Positions 7,841 to 15,656 of a stretch of 64,000 bases of DNA are shown one piece after another (positions within the stretch are counted from its first letter, which is position 1; each line of letters starts with the position of its first letter). A program made the translations under genes and the position numbers. The stretch spans positions 30,601 to 94,600 of the forward strand of contig CAZDSU010000018.1 in the NCBI GenBank assembly GCA_964508135.1. Direction: 5' to 3'. Source of the stretch: UBA6168 sp964508135. GTDB taxonomy: Bacteria > Bacteroidota > Bacteroidia > Chitinophagales > Saprospiraceae. The notes beneath the pieces are model-generated. The model did not search any database. It saw only the letters and a list, made by a program, of their open reading frames with translations, and had not been told where the DNA came from.

Positions 7841-8599
7841 ATGAAAAATTTAAATTTCCCGGCAAATCTGCCACTCTTCCTTTTTCTATTATTATTCACC
7901 ACAAGTTGCAAAAAGGAGGAAAGCTCCTCCTTTATCCGCGTGAATTTTGACCACCTGGTTCAAGGGCAAGTATTGAAATTGAATGACACTTGGTACTCCT
8001 GCGCCGCCGGTCATAAGTTCCAGGTTGCAAGGTTGAAATACTACGTCTCGAATTTCACCTTGGTGGATACGGACGGCCAGGTGTTTGATTCTAAAGAGGT
8101 GCATTACCGTGACGTGGAAAAGGACGAAACACGCAGCTTCATGCTGAACAATGTGCCCAAAGGCGAGTACGCCTCTATTAACTTTGTTTTTGGGCTGGAT
8201 GAAACCACGAACGTGGATGGCGGGCTGCCCAACACCACCACCAACATCAACATGGAGTGGCCCATTCCGGGCGACCAGGGCTACCATTACATGAAATTCG
8301 AGGGCAGGTACGATTCGCTGGGGACGGGTGTGATCAAAAATTTCAACCTGCACACCGGGGCGGCGAAGAACAACCAAAACTACCTCCAAATCACCTTGCC
8401 TTTTCACCATGCTGTGACTGTGGACGGCGGCACTTGGGCGCTCGACCTGAGCATGGATTTGAACGAGTGGCTGCAAAATCCGACCGTGTACAATTTCGAC
8501 GTTTTCGGTTCCATGATTATGGAAAACCAGGATGCACAACAAGTGCTGAAGGAAAACGGCACGGACATTTTCACCGTGACTTCACTTGAAAAAGAATGA
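7841..8599 (+). CDS. MbnP-family periplasmic/outer lipoprotein (copper-binding type)
   Basis: The 252-residue precursor has a lipobox LFTTSC with Cys23, followed by KKEE. The mature sequence has IRVNFDHLVQGQ near the start, an ARLKYYVSNF segment and FEGRYDSLG, typical of the MbnP domain family. In characterised methanobactin clusters, MbnP binds copper through a kynurenine made from tryptophan by the partner dihaem protein MbnH. Here a dihaem protein gene follows 45 bases downstream, the same pairing. Several tryptophans are present (for example NDTWYSC and NMEWPIPGDQ), but I cannot say which would be modified. The pair interrupts the benzoyl-CoA genes; a link to the aromatic pathway is not evident. 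Confidence 0.75.
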   Translation: MKNLNFPANLPLFLFLLLFTTSCKKEESSSFIRVNFDHLVQGQVLKLNDTWYSCAAGHKFQVARLKYYVSNFTLVDTDGQVFDSKEVHYRDVEKDETRSFMLNNVPKGEYASINFVFGLDETTNVDGGLPNTTTNINMEWPIPGDQGYHYMKFEGRYDSLGTGVIKNFNLHTGAAKNNQNYLQITLPFHHAVTVDGGTWALDLSMDLNEWLQNPTVYNFDVFGSMIMENQDAQQVLKENGTDIFTVTSLEKE

Positions 8600-8644
8600 G
8601 ATAAAGGGGCAATCCCACCCTGTTTTATTCAAAAATGAAGCAAC

Positions 8645-9658
8645 ATGAAAAAAATATCATTTCTCATCGTCGTTGGGTTTTTCTTGCTGCCGTTCGCCGG
8701 TTGTAAAAAAGAAAATGTCCCCGTTCCCCCTGGCCAAGACTGGATTTACAATCCCGCACCTTACCAATTAACAATACCTCAGTTTTTTCCCATTCTTGAC
8801 ATTCCGGCCGATAACCCTCAGACCGTTGAAGGCGTCAAGCTGGGGCGGATGCTGTATTACGACCCTGTGCTGCACCCGGACAGTGCAATGGCCTGTGCAA
8901 ATTGCCACCTCCAGGAAAAATCCTTCACCTCCTCTGGAACAGTGTTGCCCCACCTGAACCTTGGTTGGAATACCGCTTTTTTGTGGAACGGCAAGGTGCA
9001 GGGAACGCTGGAAGACATCATGCTTTTTGAGGTGAAAGATTTTTTCAAGACCGACCTTGACCGGCTGAGGCAGCATCCCGAATACCCCCGATTGTTTTAT
9101 GAATCATTCGGCGAAAAAACCATCACCTACGAACTGGCGGCCAAAGCCCTCTCACAATTTGCACGGACGATGGTTTCCTCCAATTCGAAGTATGATCAGG
9201 TAATTGATGCAACCCTTGGCATATTTCTTACCGATGAAGAACAGAATGGCTACGATATTTTTTTTACCGAAAAAGGTGATTGCTTCCACTGTCATGGTGG
9301 TATCCTGTTCACCGACAACCAATTTCACAACAATGCACTGGACGCCAGCCCTGATGCAGGTTTGAGCGAAATCTCCAACCTGCCTTCTGACTTTGGTAAA
9401 TTCAAAAGCCCCACCCTCCGCAACATCGAACTGACCGGCCCTTACATGCACGATGGCCGCTATCAAACACTCGAACAAGTGATTGATTTTTACAGCGAAG
9501 GCCTGAAAAAGTCGGATACGGTTGACCCATTGATGAAAAGCCTGCACCTCGGCGGCAAGCACCTGACTGCCCAGGAAAAAAGCGACCTGATTGCTTTTTT
9601 GAAAACACTTACAGACATGAGTTACACCATAAATCCGGCGCTATCAAGCCCCTTTTGA
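8645..9658 (+). CDS. Dihaem cytochrome c peroxidase / MauG-MbnH-like lipoprotein
   Basis: The 337-residue precursor has a lipobox LPFAGC (Cys20). Two haem-binding motifs are visible: CANCH at 84-88 and CFHCH at 213-217. The surrounding sequence is that of the bacterial dihaem peroxidase/MauG superfamily: GRMLYYDPVLHPD before haem 1, GKFKSPTLRNIELTGPYMHDG after haem 2, and TLEQVIDFYSEGL near the end. Such enzymes reduce peroxide or oxidise a protein tryptophan through a high-valent haem. The immediate upstream MbnP-like gene favours the MbnH-like function, making a modified residue on MbnP. It is expected to be periplasmic and lipid-anchored. Confidence 0.85.
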   Translation: MKKISFLIVVGFFLLPFAGCKKENVPVPPGQDWIYNPAPYQLTIPQFFPILDIPADNPQTVEGVKLGRMLYYDPVLHPDSAMACANCHLQEKSFTSSGTVLPHLNLGWNTAFLWNGKVQGTLEDIMLFEVKDFFKTDLDRLRQHPEYPRLFYESFGEKTITYELAAKALSQFARTMVSSNSKYDQVIDATLGIFLTDEEQNGYDIFFTEKGDCFHCHGGILFTDNQFHNNALDASPDAGLSEISNLPSDFGKFKSPTLRNIELTGPYMHDGRYQTLEQVIDFYSEGLKKSDTVDPLMKSLHLGGKHLTAQEKSDLIAFLKTLTDMSYTINPALSSPF

Positions 9659-9707
9659 TGGTCTACCAACAACTCCAAACAACCCTAACAAGCGCTCAAA
9701 AAATATT

Positions 9708-10481
9708 ATGGAAAAAATAAAACTTGAATTTTCTAACGATCGCCAAGTCGCTGCCATCACCCTCGACGACGGCAAGGGCAACGTGCTCGACTACCTGATG
9801 ATGGAGGAATTGCAGGCGGTTTTCAATGCTTTCAAAGCCGAAAACGGACTGAAAATCATCACCTTCGAGGGCGCCGGGAAGCACTTTTCCTTCGGCGCAA
9901 GCGTGGAAGAGCATCAACAGGAATACGCCGCCACGATGCTCCGGTCTTTCCACCAACTGTTTTCCACCCTGAGGGACTTGTCCGTTCCGACGCTGGCGAA
10001 GATTTCCGGGCAATGCCTCGGCGGGGGCATGGAGCTGGCCATCATGTGCAATTTCCTCTTCGCCGACCGGAGCGCCCGACTGGGGCAACCGGAAATTTTG
10101 CTGGGGGTGTTCCCGCCGCCAGCGTCCATCATTTTGCCTGAAAAAATAGGGCTGGCGAGGGCGGAGGAGTTGCTCATCACCGGCAGGACAATCACTGGTG
10201 AGGAAGCCAAAAACATCGGGCTGGTGAATGAGATTTTTGAGGACAAAACTGCGCTGGACGAAGGCGTGGAGGCATGGATTGAAAAATATATTTTACCCAA
10301 AAGCGCCTCGTCGCTGCGGTTCGGCGTGAAAGCGGTGAGGGCAAAATTCAACCACATCCTCGGCAACTTCTTGCCACAGTTGGAAAACCTGTACGTCAAC
10401 CAATTGATGGCAACGGCGGATGCCAACGAGGGCATCCAGTCTTTTTTGGAAAAACGGAAGCCCGTTTGGGGGAATAATTAG
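9708..10481 (+). CDS. dch: Cyclohexa-1,5-diene-1-carbonyl-CoA hydratase
   Basis: This 257-residue crotonase-fold enzyme hydrates the dienoyl-CoA product of benzoyl-CoA reductase to 6-hydroxycyclohex-1-ene-1-carbonyl-CoA. The segment FSFGASVEEHQ (61-71) carries the FGASVEEH signature of Dch/BzdW enzymes. It is followed by the family-typical spacing to VPTLAKISGQCLGGGMELA, LGQPEILLGVFPPPAS, ILPEKIGLARAEELLITGR and EAKNIGLVN. Ordinary enoyl-CoA hydratases have a different first loop. Its product is the substrate of Had, encoded 3.3 kb upstream. Only 49 bases separate it from the preceding cytochrome gene, and the fused dehydrogenase/hydratase follows within 70 bases. Confidence 0.88.
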   Translation: MEKIKLEFSNDRQVAAITLDDGKGNVLDYLMMEELQAVFNAFKAENGLKIITFEGAGKHFSFGASVEEHQQEYAATMLRSFHQLFSTLRDLSVPTLAKISGQCLGGGMELAIMCNFLFADRSARLGQPEILLGVFPPPASIILPEKIGLARAEELLITGRTITGEEAKNIGLVNEIFEDKTALDEGVEAWIEKYILPKSASSLRFGVKAVRAKFNHILGNFLPQLENLYVNQLMATADANEGIQSFLEKRKPVWGNN

Positions 10482-10547
10482 CGGAGCGGAAGTCGGGGAA
10501 ATCGCCCGAACTACTTAGTTGCAGTAGCAGCTTGAAAGATACAGAAC

Positions 10548-12620
10548 ATGAAAAAAATCAACACCATCGGTGTCGTGGGCGCAGGAACCATGGGTTCCGC
10601 CCTGGCGCAGAAATTTGCGCAGGAAGGCTTCAAAACCTGGCTCGCCGACGTGTCCATGCAGCACGTGGAGCGCGGGCTGGCAGGCATCCGCAAAACAATG
10701 GCAGAAGGTGTGGAGCGCAAGGTTTTCACAGAAGAGCAGGTGCAGCTAACCTTCTCTCACCTACACGCCACCGACAAGCTGGAAGATTTGAAAACCTGCG
10801 ACCTCGTTGTGGAAGCCATTTTTGAGAACTTCGAAGCGAAATGTAGCTTGTTCAAAACCCTGTCGGGCATCGTGCCGCCGGAGACCATCCTGGCGACGAA
10901 CACCTCCTCCTTCTCCGTGACCGAGTTGGCGGCTTCGGTCAGCCAACCGGAGCGTTTCATCGGACTCCACTATTTTTATCATGCCGCCAAAAACAGGCTG
11001 GTGGAAATCATTCCCGGCGAAAAAACGGCACAGACCACGCTCGATGCTTGTTACCGCTTCTCCATCCAATCTGGGAAAGACGCCATTTTCACAAAAGACC
11101 GCTACGGCTTCGCCGTCAACAGGTTTTTCGTGCCCTGGCTGAACGAGGCGGTGCGGCTGTTGGAGAAATTGGGAAATTGGGAAATTGGGAAATTGGGGGG
11201 GACGTTCCCTTCTAATTTCCCAATTTCTCAATTTCCCAATTTCTCAATTTCCGCCGCTACCATTGACGCCGTCTGCTTGAAAACCTTCGGCATCGGCATG
11301 GGACCGTTTGCCCTGATGAACGCCACCGGCGTGCCCATCGCCCTTCATGCGCAGCGGACGCTGGAGGTTTTTGGAGCCTCGTACAAGCCCGCAGGCAGAC
11401 TGGAAGCGCAAGTGGAAAGCGGCAAAATTTGGGAAATCAGCGCCGAGCCGCCCGCCCTGTCGCCGGAACTGGAAAAGACCATCCACGAGCGGATGCTGGG
11501 CTGCGTGTTTTTCGTCTGCTCCCAGATTTTGGAAGAAAAAGTGTGCAGCCCCGCCGAACTGAACCGGGGCGCAAAAATCGGCTTGCGCTGGAAAAAAGGC
11601 CCGGTCGAACTGATGCAGCAGTACGGCGAAAGCGAAGTACACAGGCTGGTGGAAAAATACGCCAATCTTTACGGAGAAAAAATGCCAATCAGCATTGCCG
11701 CAGGCAACTGGAAAATGGAATACGTCACGCTGGAAATGCGGGGCGACCGAGCCATCATCACCCTCGCCCGCCCGGAAGACCTGAATGCCCTGAACGAGGA
11801 AGTGGTCGCCCAGTTGGACGAGAAATTTTCCATCGCCGATGCCGACCCTGCCGTGAAAACCATCTTCCTCACCGGCAGCGGCAAGGCATTCGTGGCAGGC
11901 GCCGACATCCGGTTTTTTGTGAAAAACATGAAAGCGGGAGCTTTGGAAAATATCGTGGCTTTCACCAAATACGGGCAGGTTGTTTTTGACAGGATTGACC
12001 ACTCCTCCAAACGGGTGGTGGCGCTCATCAACGGGCTGGCACTCGGCGGCGGCTTGGAACTTGCCCTCTGCGCCGACTTGCTGCTGGCAACGCCGAAAGT
12101 GAGCATGGCTTTCCCCGAAACCGGCATCGGTATCTACCCCGGATTGGGCGGCACGCAACGGACAGCGAAACGGGTGGGAAAGGGGCTTGCCAAGTACCTC
12201 ATCCTCACGGGAAAAATGTTGAGCGCCGCCGAAGCTGCTGAAATCGGGCTGGTGGATGCCGTGATTTCCCAGGACGAAATGTTCGACCTTTTGGACGGCA
12301 AAACCGATTTGCCGAAACGTGCCGAAAGGACGCCCGGCAGCAAGTGGGAGGCGCTTGGAAAGCTGTACGAGCGAAACAGCTTTAACGCCATCATCACAGG
12401 CGAATACGTCAACGGCAACCTCTCCGCCGAGGAAGTCGCCAAATTGGGCAAATCAATGCGCCAAAAAGCACCCATCGCCATGCAAATCGCCGAACGGCTC
12501 ATCGAAAATGCGGAAGGGCCTGCCTCGGAGTTGGAACAACTCATCCCGGTTTTCAGCACGTCCGATGCACTGCTGGGGCTAACGTCGGTCGGCAAGCGGG
12601 TGGAGTTTGAGGGAAAATAG
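10548..12620 (+). CDS. Fused 3-hydroxyacyl-CoA dehydrogenase / enoyl-CoA hydratase (HAD-ECH order)
   Basis: The 690-residue protein joins an N-terminal 3-hydroxyacyl-CoA dehydrogenase and a C-terminal crotonase. The NAD-binding loop is GVVGAGTMGS near residue 8, with ATNTSSFSVTELA and GLHYFYHAAKNRLVEI following. The C-terminal dehydrogenase helix bundle has TFGIGMGPFALMNATG. The hydratase half starts near residue 390 (YVTLEMRGDRAIITL) with FVAGADIRFF, GLALGGGLELALCADL and FPETGIGIYPGLGGTQR. The order is the reverse of FadB and matches the archaeal-type fused crotonyl-CoA hydratase/3-hydroxybutyryl-CoA dehydrogenase. It can oxidise 3-hydroxypimeloyl-CoA and/or convert crotonyl-CoA to acetoacetyl-CoA after glutaryl-CoA decarboxylation. 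Near residue 206 it carries about 25 extra residues encoded by an in-frame hairpin repeat. Confidence 0.88.
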   Translation: MKKINTIGVVGAGTMGSALAQKFAQEGFKTWLADVSMQHVERGLAGIRKTMAEGVERKVFTEEQVQLTFSHLHATDKLEDLKTCDLVVEAIFENFEAKCSLFKTLSGIVPPETILATNTSSFSVTELAASVSQPERFIGLHYFYHAAKNRLVEIIPGEKTAQTTLDACYRFSIQSGKDAIFTKDRYGFAVNRFFVPWLNEAVRLLEKLGNWEIGKLGGTFPSNFPISQFPNFSISAATIDAVCLKTFGIGMGPFALMNATGVPIALHAQRTLEVFGASYKPAGRLEAQVESGKIWEISAEPPALSPELEKTIHERMLGCVFFVCSQILEEKVCSPAELNRGAKIGLRWKKGPVELMQQYGESEVHRLVEKYANLYGEKMPISIAAGNWKMEYVTLEMRGDRAIITLARPEDLNALNEEVVAQLDEKFSIADADPAVKTIFLTGSGKAFVAGADIRFFVKNMKAGALENIVAFTKYGQVVFDRIDHSSKRVVALINGLALGGGLELALCADLLLATPKVSMAFPETGIGIYPGLGGTQRTAKRVGKGLAKYLILTGKMLSAAEAAEIGLVDAVISQDEMFDLLDGKTDLPKRAERTPGSKWEALGKLYERNSFNAIITGEYVNGNLSAEEVAKLGKSMRQKAPIAMQIAERLIENAEGPASELEQLIPVFSTSDALLGLTSVGKRVEFEGK
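11163..11245. repeat. In-frame hairpin repeat inside the dehydrogenase domain
   Basis: Arms of 32 bases at 11163-11194 and 11214-11245 match at 31 positions. Each arm is four tandem 8-base words (GAAATTGG-type). The block is translated in frame as a low-complexity loop rich in N, W, G, F, P and S. It lies between LNEAVRLLEKLG and SAATIDAVCLK, where homologues have only a short turn. The reading frame is preserved. Confidence 0.85.
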
Positions 12621-12640
12621 GCTGCCTATTCCAGGTAATT

Positions 12641-12673
12641 AAATCATGGTGATTTGAAAAATCACCATGATTT
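12641..12673. terminator. 15-bp hairpin after the HAD-ECH gene
   Basis: Perfect arms AAATCATGGTGATTT (12641-12655) and complement (12659-12673), with a 3-base loop, start 20 bases after the stop. The same hairpin sequence follows narG at 19286-19318. There is no clear T-run, so termination is uncertain; mRNA 3'-end protection is an alternative. Confidence 0.6.
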
Positions 12674-12705
12674 AGCTGCCTTAACATCAATAAAATTCAA
12701 ACGAC

Positions 12706-13140
12706 ATGAAACAACTCGACAACTTCTTCGACTGGTTCAACCGCAACCAACCCACTGCTTATGCTTTGATGAGGATTTTCTTGGGGATTGCCCTGACCGT
12801 CAGGGGCTTGTTCCTCATGAACAACCCCGATGCCCTGACTCGCCTGATTGACGAAAACACGCAGTACCTATGGTTTTCCGCCATCATCATTTCGCACATT
12901 GGGGGAGGCTTATCGCTGCTGCTCGGCATTTTCACCCGGTTGGGGGCGCTGATTCAAATCCCGATTTTGACGGCGGCGGTGTTCGTCGTCCATGCCGAAA
13001 AGGGGCTGATGATGGGCGGTCAATCGTTGGAACTGGCCGCTTTGGTGCTTTTCCTGCTTGTTATCTATTTTCTTTTTGGGCCTGGCCCACTATCGCTGGA
13101 CCAAAAGTTTTTCCATAAAAAATCAGGGGAAGCAGCTTGA
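12706..13140 (+). CDS. DoxX-family membrane protein
   Basis: This 144-residue protein has four predicted membrane helices. The sequence ALMRIFLGIALTVRGLFLM, then WFSAIIISHIGGGLSLLLGIFTRLGALIQIPIL, then LVIYFLFGPGPLSLDQ fits the DoxX/SURF4-like fold. DoxX proteins are poorly defined inner-membrane proteins tied to quinol oxidation, thiosulfate oxidation or redox stress. It lies between the aromatic genes and the nitrate gene set. It is followed by a terminator-like hairpin with a T-run, so it is probably the last gene of the upstream unit. Confidence 0.8.
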   Translation: MKQLDNFFDWFNRNQPTAYALMRIFLGIALTVRGLFLMNNPDALTRLIDENTQYLWFSAIIISHIGGGLSLLLGIFTRLGALIQIPILTAAVFVVHAEKGLMMGGQSLELAALVLFLLVIYFLFGPGPLSLDQKFFHKKSGEAA

Positions 13141-13204
13141 AACGAAAAGCCCGGCCTGTTCTAAAACTACCGTGGAGTTGGATAGAACCGGGTTGTTTCG
13201 TTTT
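13140..13204 (+). terminator. Rho-independent-type terminator after DoxX
   Basis: Imperfect stem AAACGAAAAGCCCGG (13140-13154) pairs with CCGGGTTGTTTCGTTT (13188-13203), followed by TTTTCTC. This is the clearest stem plus T-run in the window and marks the boundary between the benzoyl-CoA unit and the nitrate unit. The rest of the gap to 13269 holds nothing else I can identify. Confidence 0.6.
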
Positions 13205-13269
13205 CTCGCAACCCGTTTTCCCCTCCATTTTGGTTGAATTATTTAGAGGGTTTTTAAATTGAAAAATAT

Positions 13270-13312
13270 TTAAGAGTTTTTTATCTTAATTAAAATACTC
13301 GCCGTAAAATTG
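13270..13312 (+). promoter_or_regulatory. Operator and promoter of the nitrate unit
   Basis: Perfect dyad TTAAGA-N8-TCTTAA at 13270-13289, then the -7-like box TAAAATTG at 13305-13312. The 29 bases 13284-13312 match 25 of 29 positions of 30340-30368 upstream of the Rrf2 regulator gene, with identical dyad-to-box spacing (35 bases). This strongly suggests control of both by the same regulator. Confidence 0.6.
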
Positions 13313-13415
13313 GGGGTCAATTCAGGTGAGCAAAACTTTTAGGAGATACGCAGCCACTTGGTTTTGGAGCTATTAACTGATGCCTGACTCATTGCTAAAC
13401 GAATCACTAACGAGC

Positions 13416-14687
13416 GTGAAAAAGACATTTTTCCTTCTTGCCTTTTTCGGTTTGGTGCCAGCAAGTCAACCTTGGGCGCAAATCGGAGCCGATCTCCGGT
13501 CGAGGGCAGAGTTCAGGCATGGGTATGGGACATTGGCGGCTGAATCTTCCAAACCTGCTTTTTTCATTTCACAGCGCAGCAGGCTGACCGCCGAACACCA
13601 GGAGAAAAAATTCCGGGTGAAGCTGTCCTTGCAGGATGTCCGGGTTTGGGGCGATGAAGAGCAATTGAGAGACTTGGCAGGCACGGCGCTGCATGAAGCG
13701 TGGGGCGAGTTCAGTTTCAACGACCACCTCAGCCTGAGGACCGGAAGGCAGGAACTCGTTTACGACGACCATCGCCTACTCGGCAACGTTGACTGGGTGC
13801 AACAGGCTCGAAGTCATGATGCCGCCCTGCTGAAATTTGTCAAAAACGGATGGAATGCCCACCTCGGAGCCGCCTACAACAACCAAGGTGAATCGTTTTT
13901 CAAAAGCGACTATACCTTAAATAATTACCGTGCGCTCTCCTGGTTTTGGCTCAACAGGACTTTTAAGGAGAAACTTAAGTTCAGCTTCACCGCCGTTACC
14001 GATGGCTACGAGGCAAGCGACACTTCCGGCAGCCTGCTTTACAGGTACACTTTCGGCCCGCTTCTCGAACTGGAAACCGGCGGCTTCAAACTAAAAGGCA
14101 CATTATATTATCAATGTGGTGAAAATGCCAGCCGCAAGAACATCAGCGCCTACCTAGCTGCCTTCAACCTGTCTTACAAGGTGAACAACCTGACCATCGG
14201 GGCTGGGGCGGACTACCTCTCCGGCACTGACGCATTGGACACAGGCAACAAGAAGTACAACACCTTTCATACCCTCTACCCCACCAACCACATTTTTTAT
14301 GGGCTGATGGATTACTTTTTGGACATCCCGGCCCACACCAGAAGTGGCGGACTCACAGATATTTACGGGCAAGCCCGTTTTAAATTTTCCGATAAAGTTG
14401 CGCTCGCTGTTGACCTGCACTACTTCCTGCTTTCAAATAATGTGATAAATCCTGCGGAACCCACAACCCCCATTGACAAAGGGCTGGGCACGGAAGCAGA
14501 TGCCGTGCTGGATTACAAGTTGCTTCCGCAGGTGAGCATAAAATCAGGCTTTTCGGTGATGATGCCCACCGCTTCCATGGAAGTGCTGAAGGGCGGCAAC
14601 AAGGACGAGTTTCAAGGCTGGGGCTGGCTGATGGTCACTTTCAAACCAGCATTTTTTACCCCGAAAACACCCGAACCAAGTAAATGA
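13416..14687 (+). CDS. Alginate-export-family outer-membrane beta-barrel (copy 2)
   Basis: I use the GTG at 13416 (VKKTFFLLAFFGLVPASQPWAQ), which puts the signal peptide at the N-terminus; an ATG at 13380 would add 12 residues. The mature barrel of about 400 residues parallels the one at 3963-5252 along its length. Shared stretches include AFFISQRSRLTAE, LQDVRVWGDEEQ, LRTGRQELVYDDHRL, ARSHDAALLK, TLYPTNHIFYGLMDYFLDIP and a final GWLMVTFKPAFF strand. It is the first gene after the dyad-type promoter, 28 bases before the cytochrome c gene. Its likely job is passage of an anion such as nitrate, nitrite or an aromatic acid through the outer membrane, inferred from position only. Confidence 0.8.
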   Translation: MKKTFFLLAFFGLVPASQPWAQIGADLRSRAEFRHGYGTLAAESSKPAFFISQRSRLTAEHQEKKFRVKLSLQDVRVWGDEEQLRDLAGTALHEAWGEFSFNDHLSLRTGRQELVYDDHRLLGNVDWVQQARSHDAALLKFVKNGWNAHLGAAYNNQGESFFKSDYTLNNYRALSWFWLNRTFKEKLKFSFTAVTDGYEASDTSGSLLYRYTFGPLLELETGGFKLKGTLYYQCGENASRKNISAYLAAFNLSYKVNNLTIGAGADYLSGTDALDTGNKKYNTFHTLYPTNHIFYGLMDYFLDIPAHTRSGGLTDIYGQARFKFSDKVALAVDLHYFLLSNNVINPAEPTTPIDKGLGTEADAVLDYKLLPQVSIKSGFSVMMPTASMEVLKGGNKDEFQGWGWLMVTFKPAFFTPKTPEPSK

Positions 14688-14715
14688 ATCATAGCGAATT
14701 TAAAAAGTATCCAAT

Positions 14716-15561
14716 ATGGAAAAATCGTTTTTCATCCTGGCTTTTTTCAGCCTGATGCTGGCAGGGCAAGTTTCCGCCCAGGACGCCAGCGCCACTGAAA
14801 CCTTGTTCAAGTCCAAATGCGGCATCTGCCACACCATTGGCAAGGGCAAGCTGGTAGGCCCCGACCTCGCCGGCGTACACCAGCGCCACCCGGAAGACTG
14901 GCTGCTGAACTTCGTCAGGTCTTCGCAAAAAATGATTGCCAGCGGCGATTCGGCTGCGGTAGCCCTTTTTGAAGCAAACAACAAACTGGTGATGCCCGAC
15001 CCGCTGATTTCCGATGCCGAAATCACATCCATCCTGAACTACATCGCCAGTAATTCAGGTGCGGGTGGCGCAGTGGAGGCTTACACCTCCATCCTCGATG
15101 ATGCCACGCCAGAAGACCTGGCAAACGGCAAAAACCTTTTTGAAGGGAGGGTCAGGCTTGCAAACGGAGGATCCGCCTGCATCTCCTGCCACAACGGGCT
15201 TTCCAAGACCTTTTTTGCTGAAAACAGCTACTCGGTCAAGGACATTTCCCAATCTTTTACCAACCTGGGAGAAGCTGGCGTGCGAGCCATTCTGGAAAAT
15301 CCGCCTTTCCCGGTGATGAAGCAAGCCTTTGAAGGGAAGCTGCTTGAACAGCAAGAGGTGCATGATTTATTGGTTTTTCTAAAAAATTCAACGCCAAAAA
15401 GTGCTGCCCAGGCTCAAACCGGTTTGCCTTCCGGTTTCCTGCTGTACGGCATCATGGGCGCCGGGGCTTTAGTACTGCTGATTTCGGGATTTTGGTACAG
15501 CAGGAAGAGCAAGAGCGTCAACCACGGCATTTACAAACGGCAGATAAAATCTTTTAACTGA
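14716..15561 (+). CDS. Membrane-tethered dihaem cytochrome c (NarC-like position)
   Basis: The 281-residue precursor has a signal peptide ending GQVSAQ. Two c-haem motifs are present: CGICH (35-39), in a domain with GPDLAGVHQRHPEDW and a MPDP methionine ligand candidate near 93, and CISCH (155-159) in a second, less typical domain. A hydrophobic helix at about 236-257 (FLLYGIMGAGALVLLISGFW) followed by RKSKS anchors it in the inner membrane with the haems in the periplasm. It lies 95 bases before narG. In Thermus and some other phyla a cytochrome c encoded at this spot works with the nitrate reductase, so an electron-transfer role with NarGHI is the best inference. Confidence 0.85.
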   Translation: MEKSFFILAFFSLMLAGQVSAQDASATETLFKSKCGICHTIGKGKLVGPDLAGVHQRHPEDWLLNFVRSSQKMIASGDSAAVALFEANNKLVMPDPLISDAEITSILNYIASNSGAGGAVEAYTSILDDATPEDLANGKNLFEGRVRLANGGSACISCHNGLSKTFFAENSYSVKDISQSFTNLGEAGVRAILENPPFPVMKQAFEGKLLEQQEVHDLLVFLKNSTPKSAAQAQTGLPSGFLLYGIMGAGALVLLISGFWYSRKSKSVNHGIYKRQIKSFN

Positions 15562-15573
15562 TGGTTTAGAATA

Positions 15574-15624
15574 GTTGAGAAGGGTTGAGATAGTTTATCT
15601 GTCAACAACTCAACCCTTCTCAAC
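15574..15624. repeat. Hairpin with GTTGAGAAGGG words upstream of narG
   Basis: Perfect 16-bp arms (15574-15589 and 15609-15624), followed by two more CTCAACCA words up to 15645. It starts 12 bases after the cytochrome stop and ends within 35 bases of the narG start. The same word builds the hairpin after narI (23443-23534). Confidence 0.75.
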
Positions 15625-15656
15625 CACTCTCAACCACTCTCAACCTTATCCGCAAC

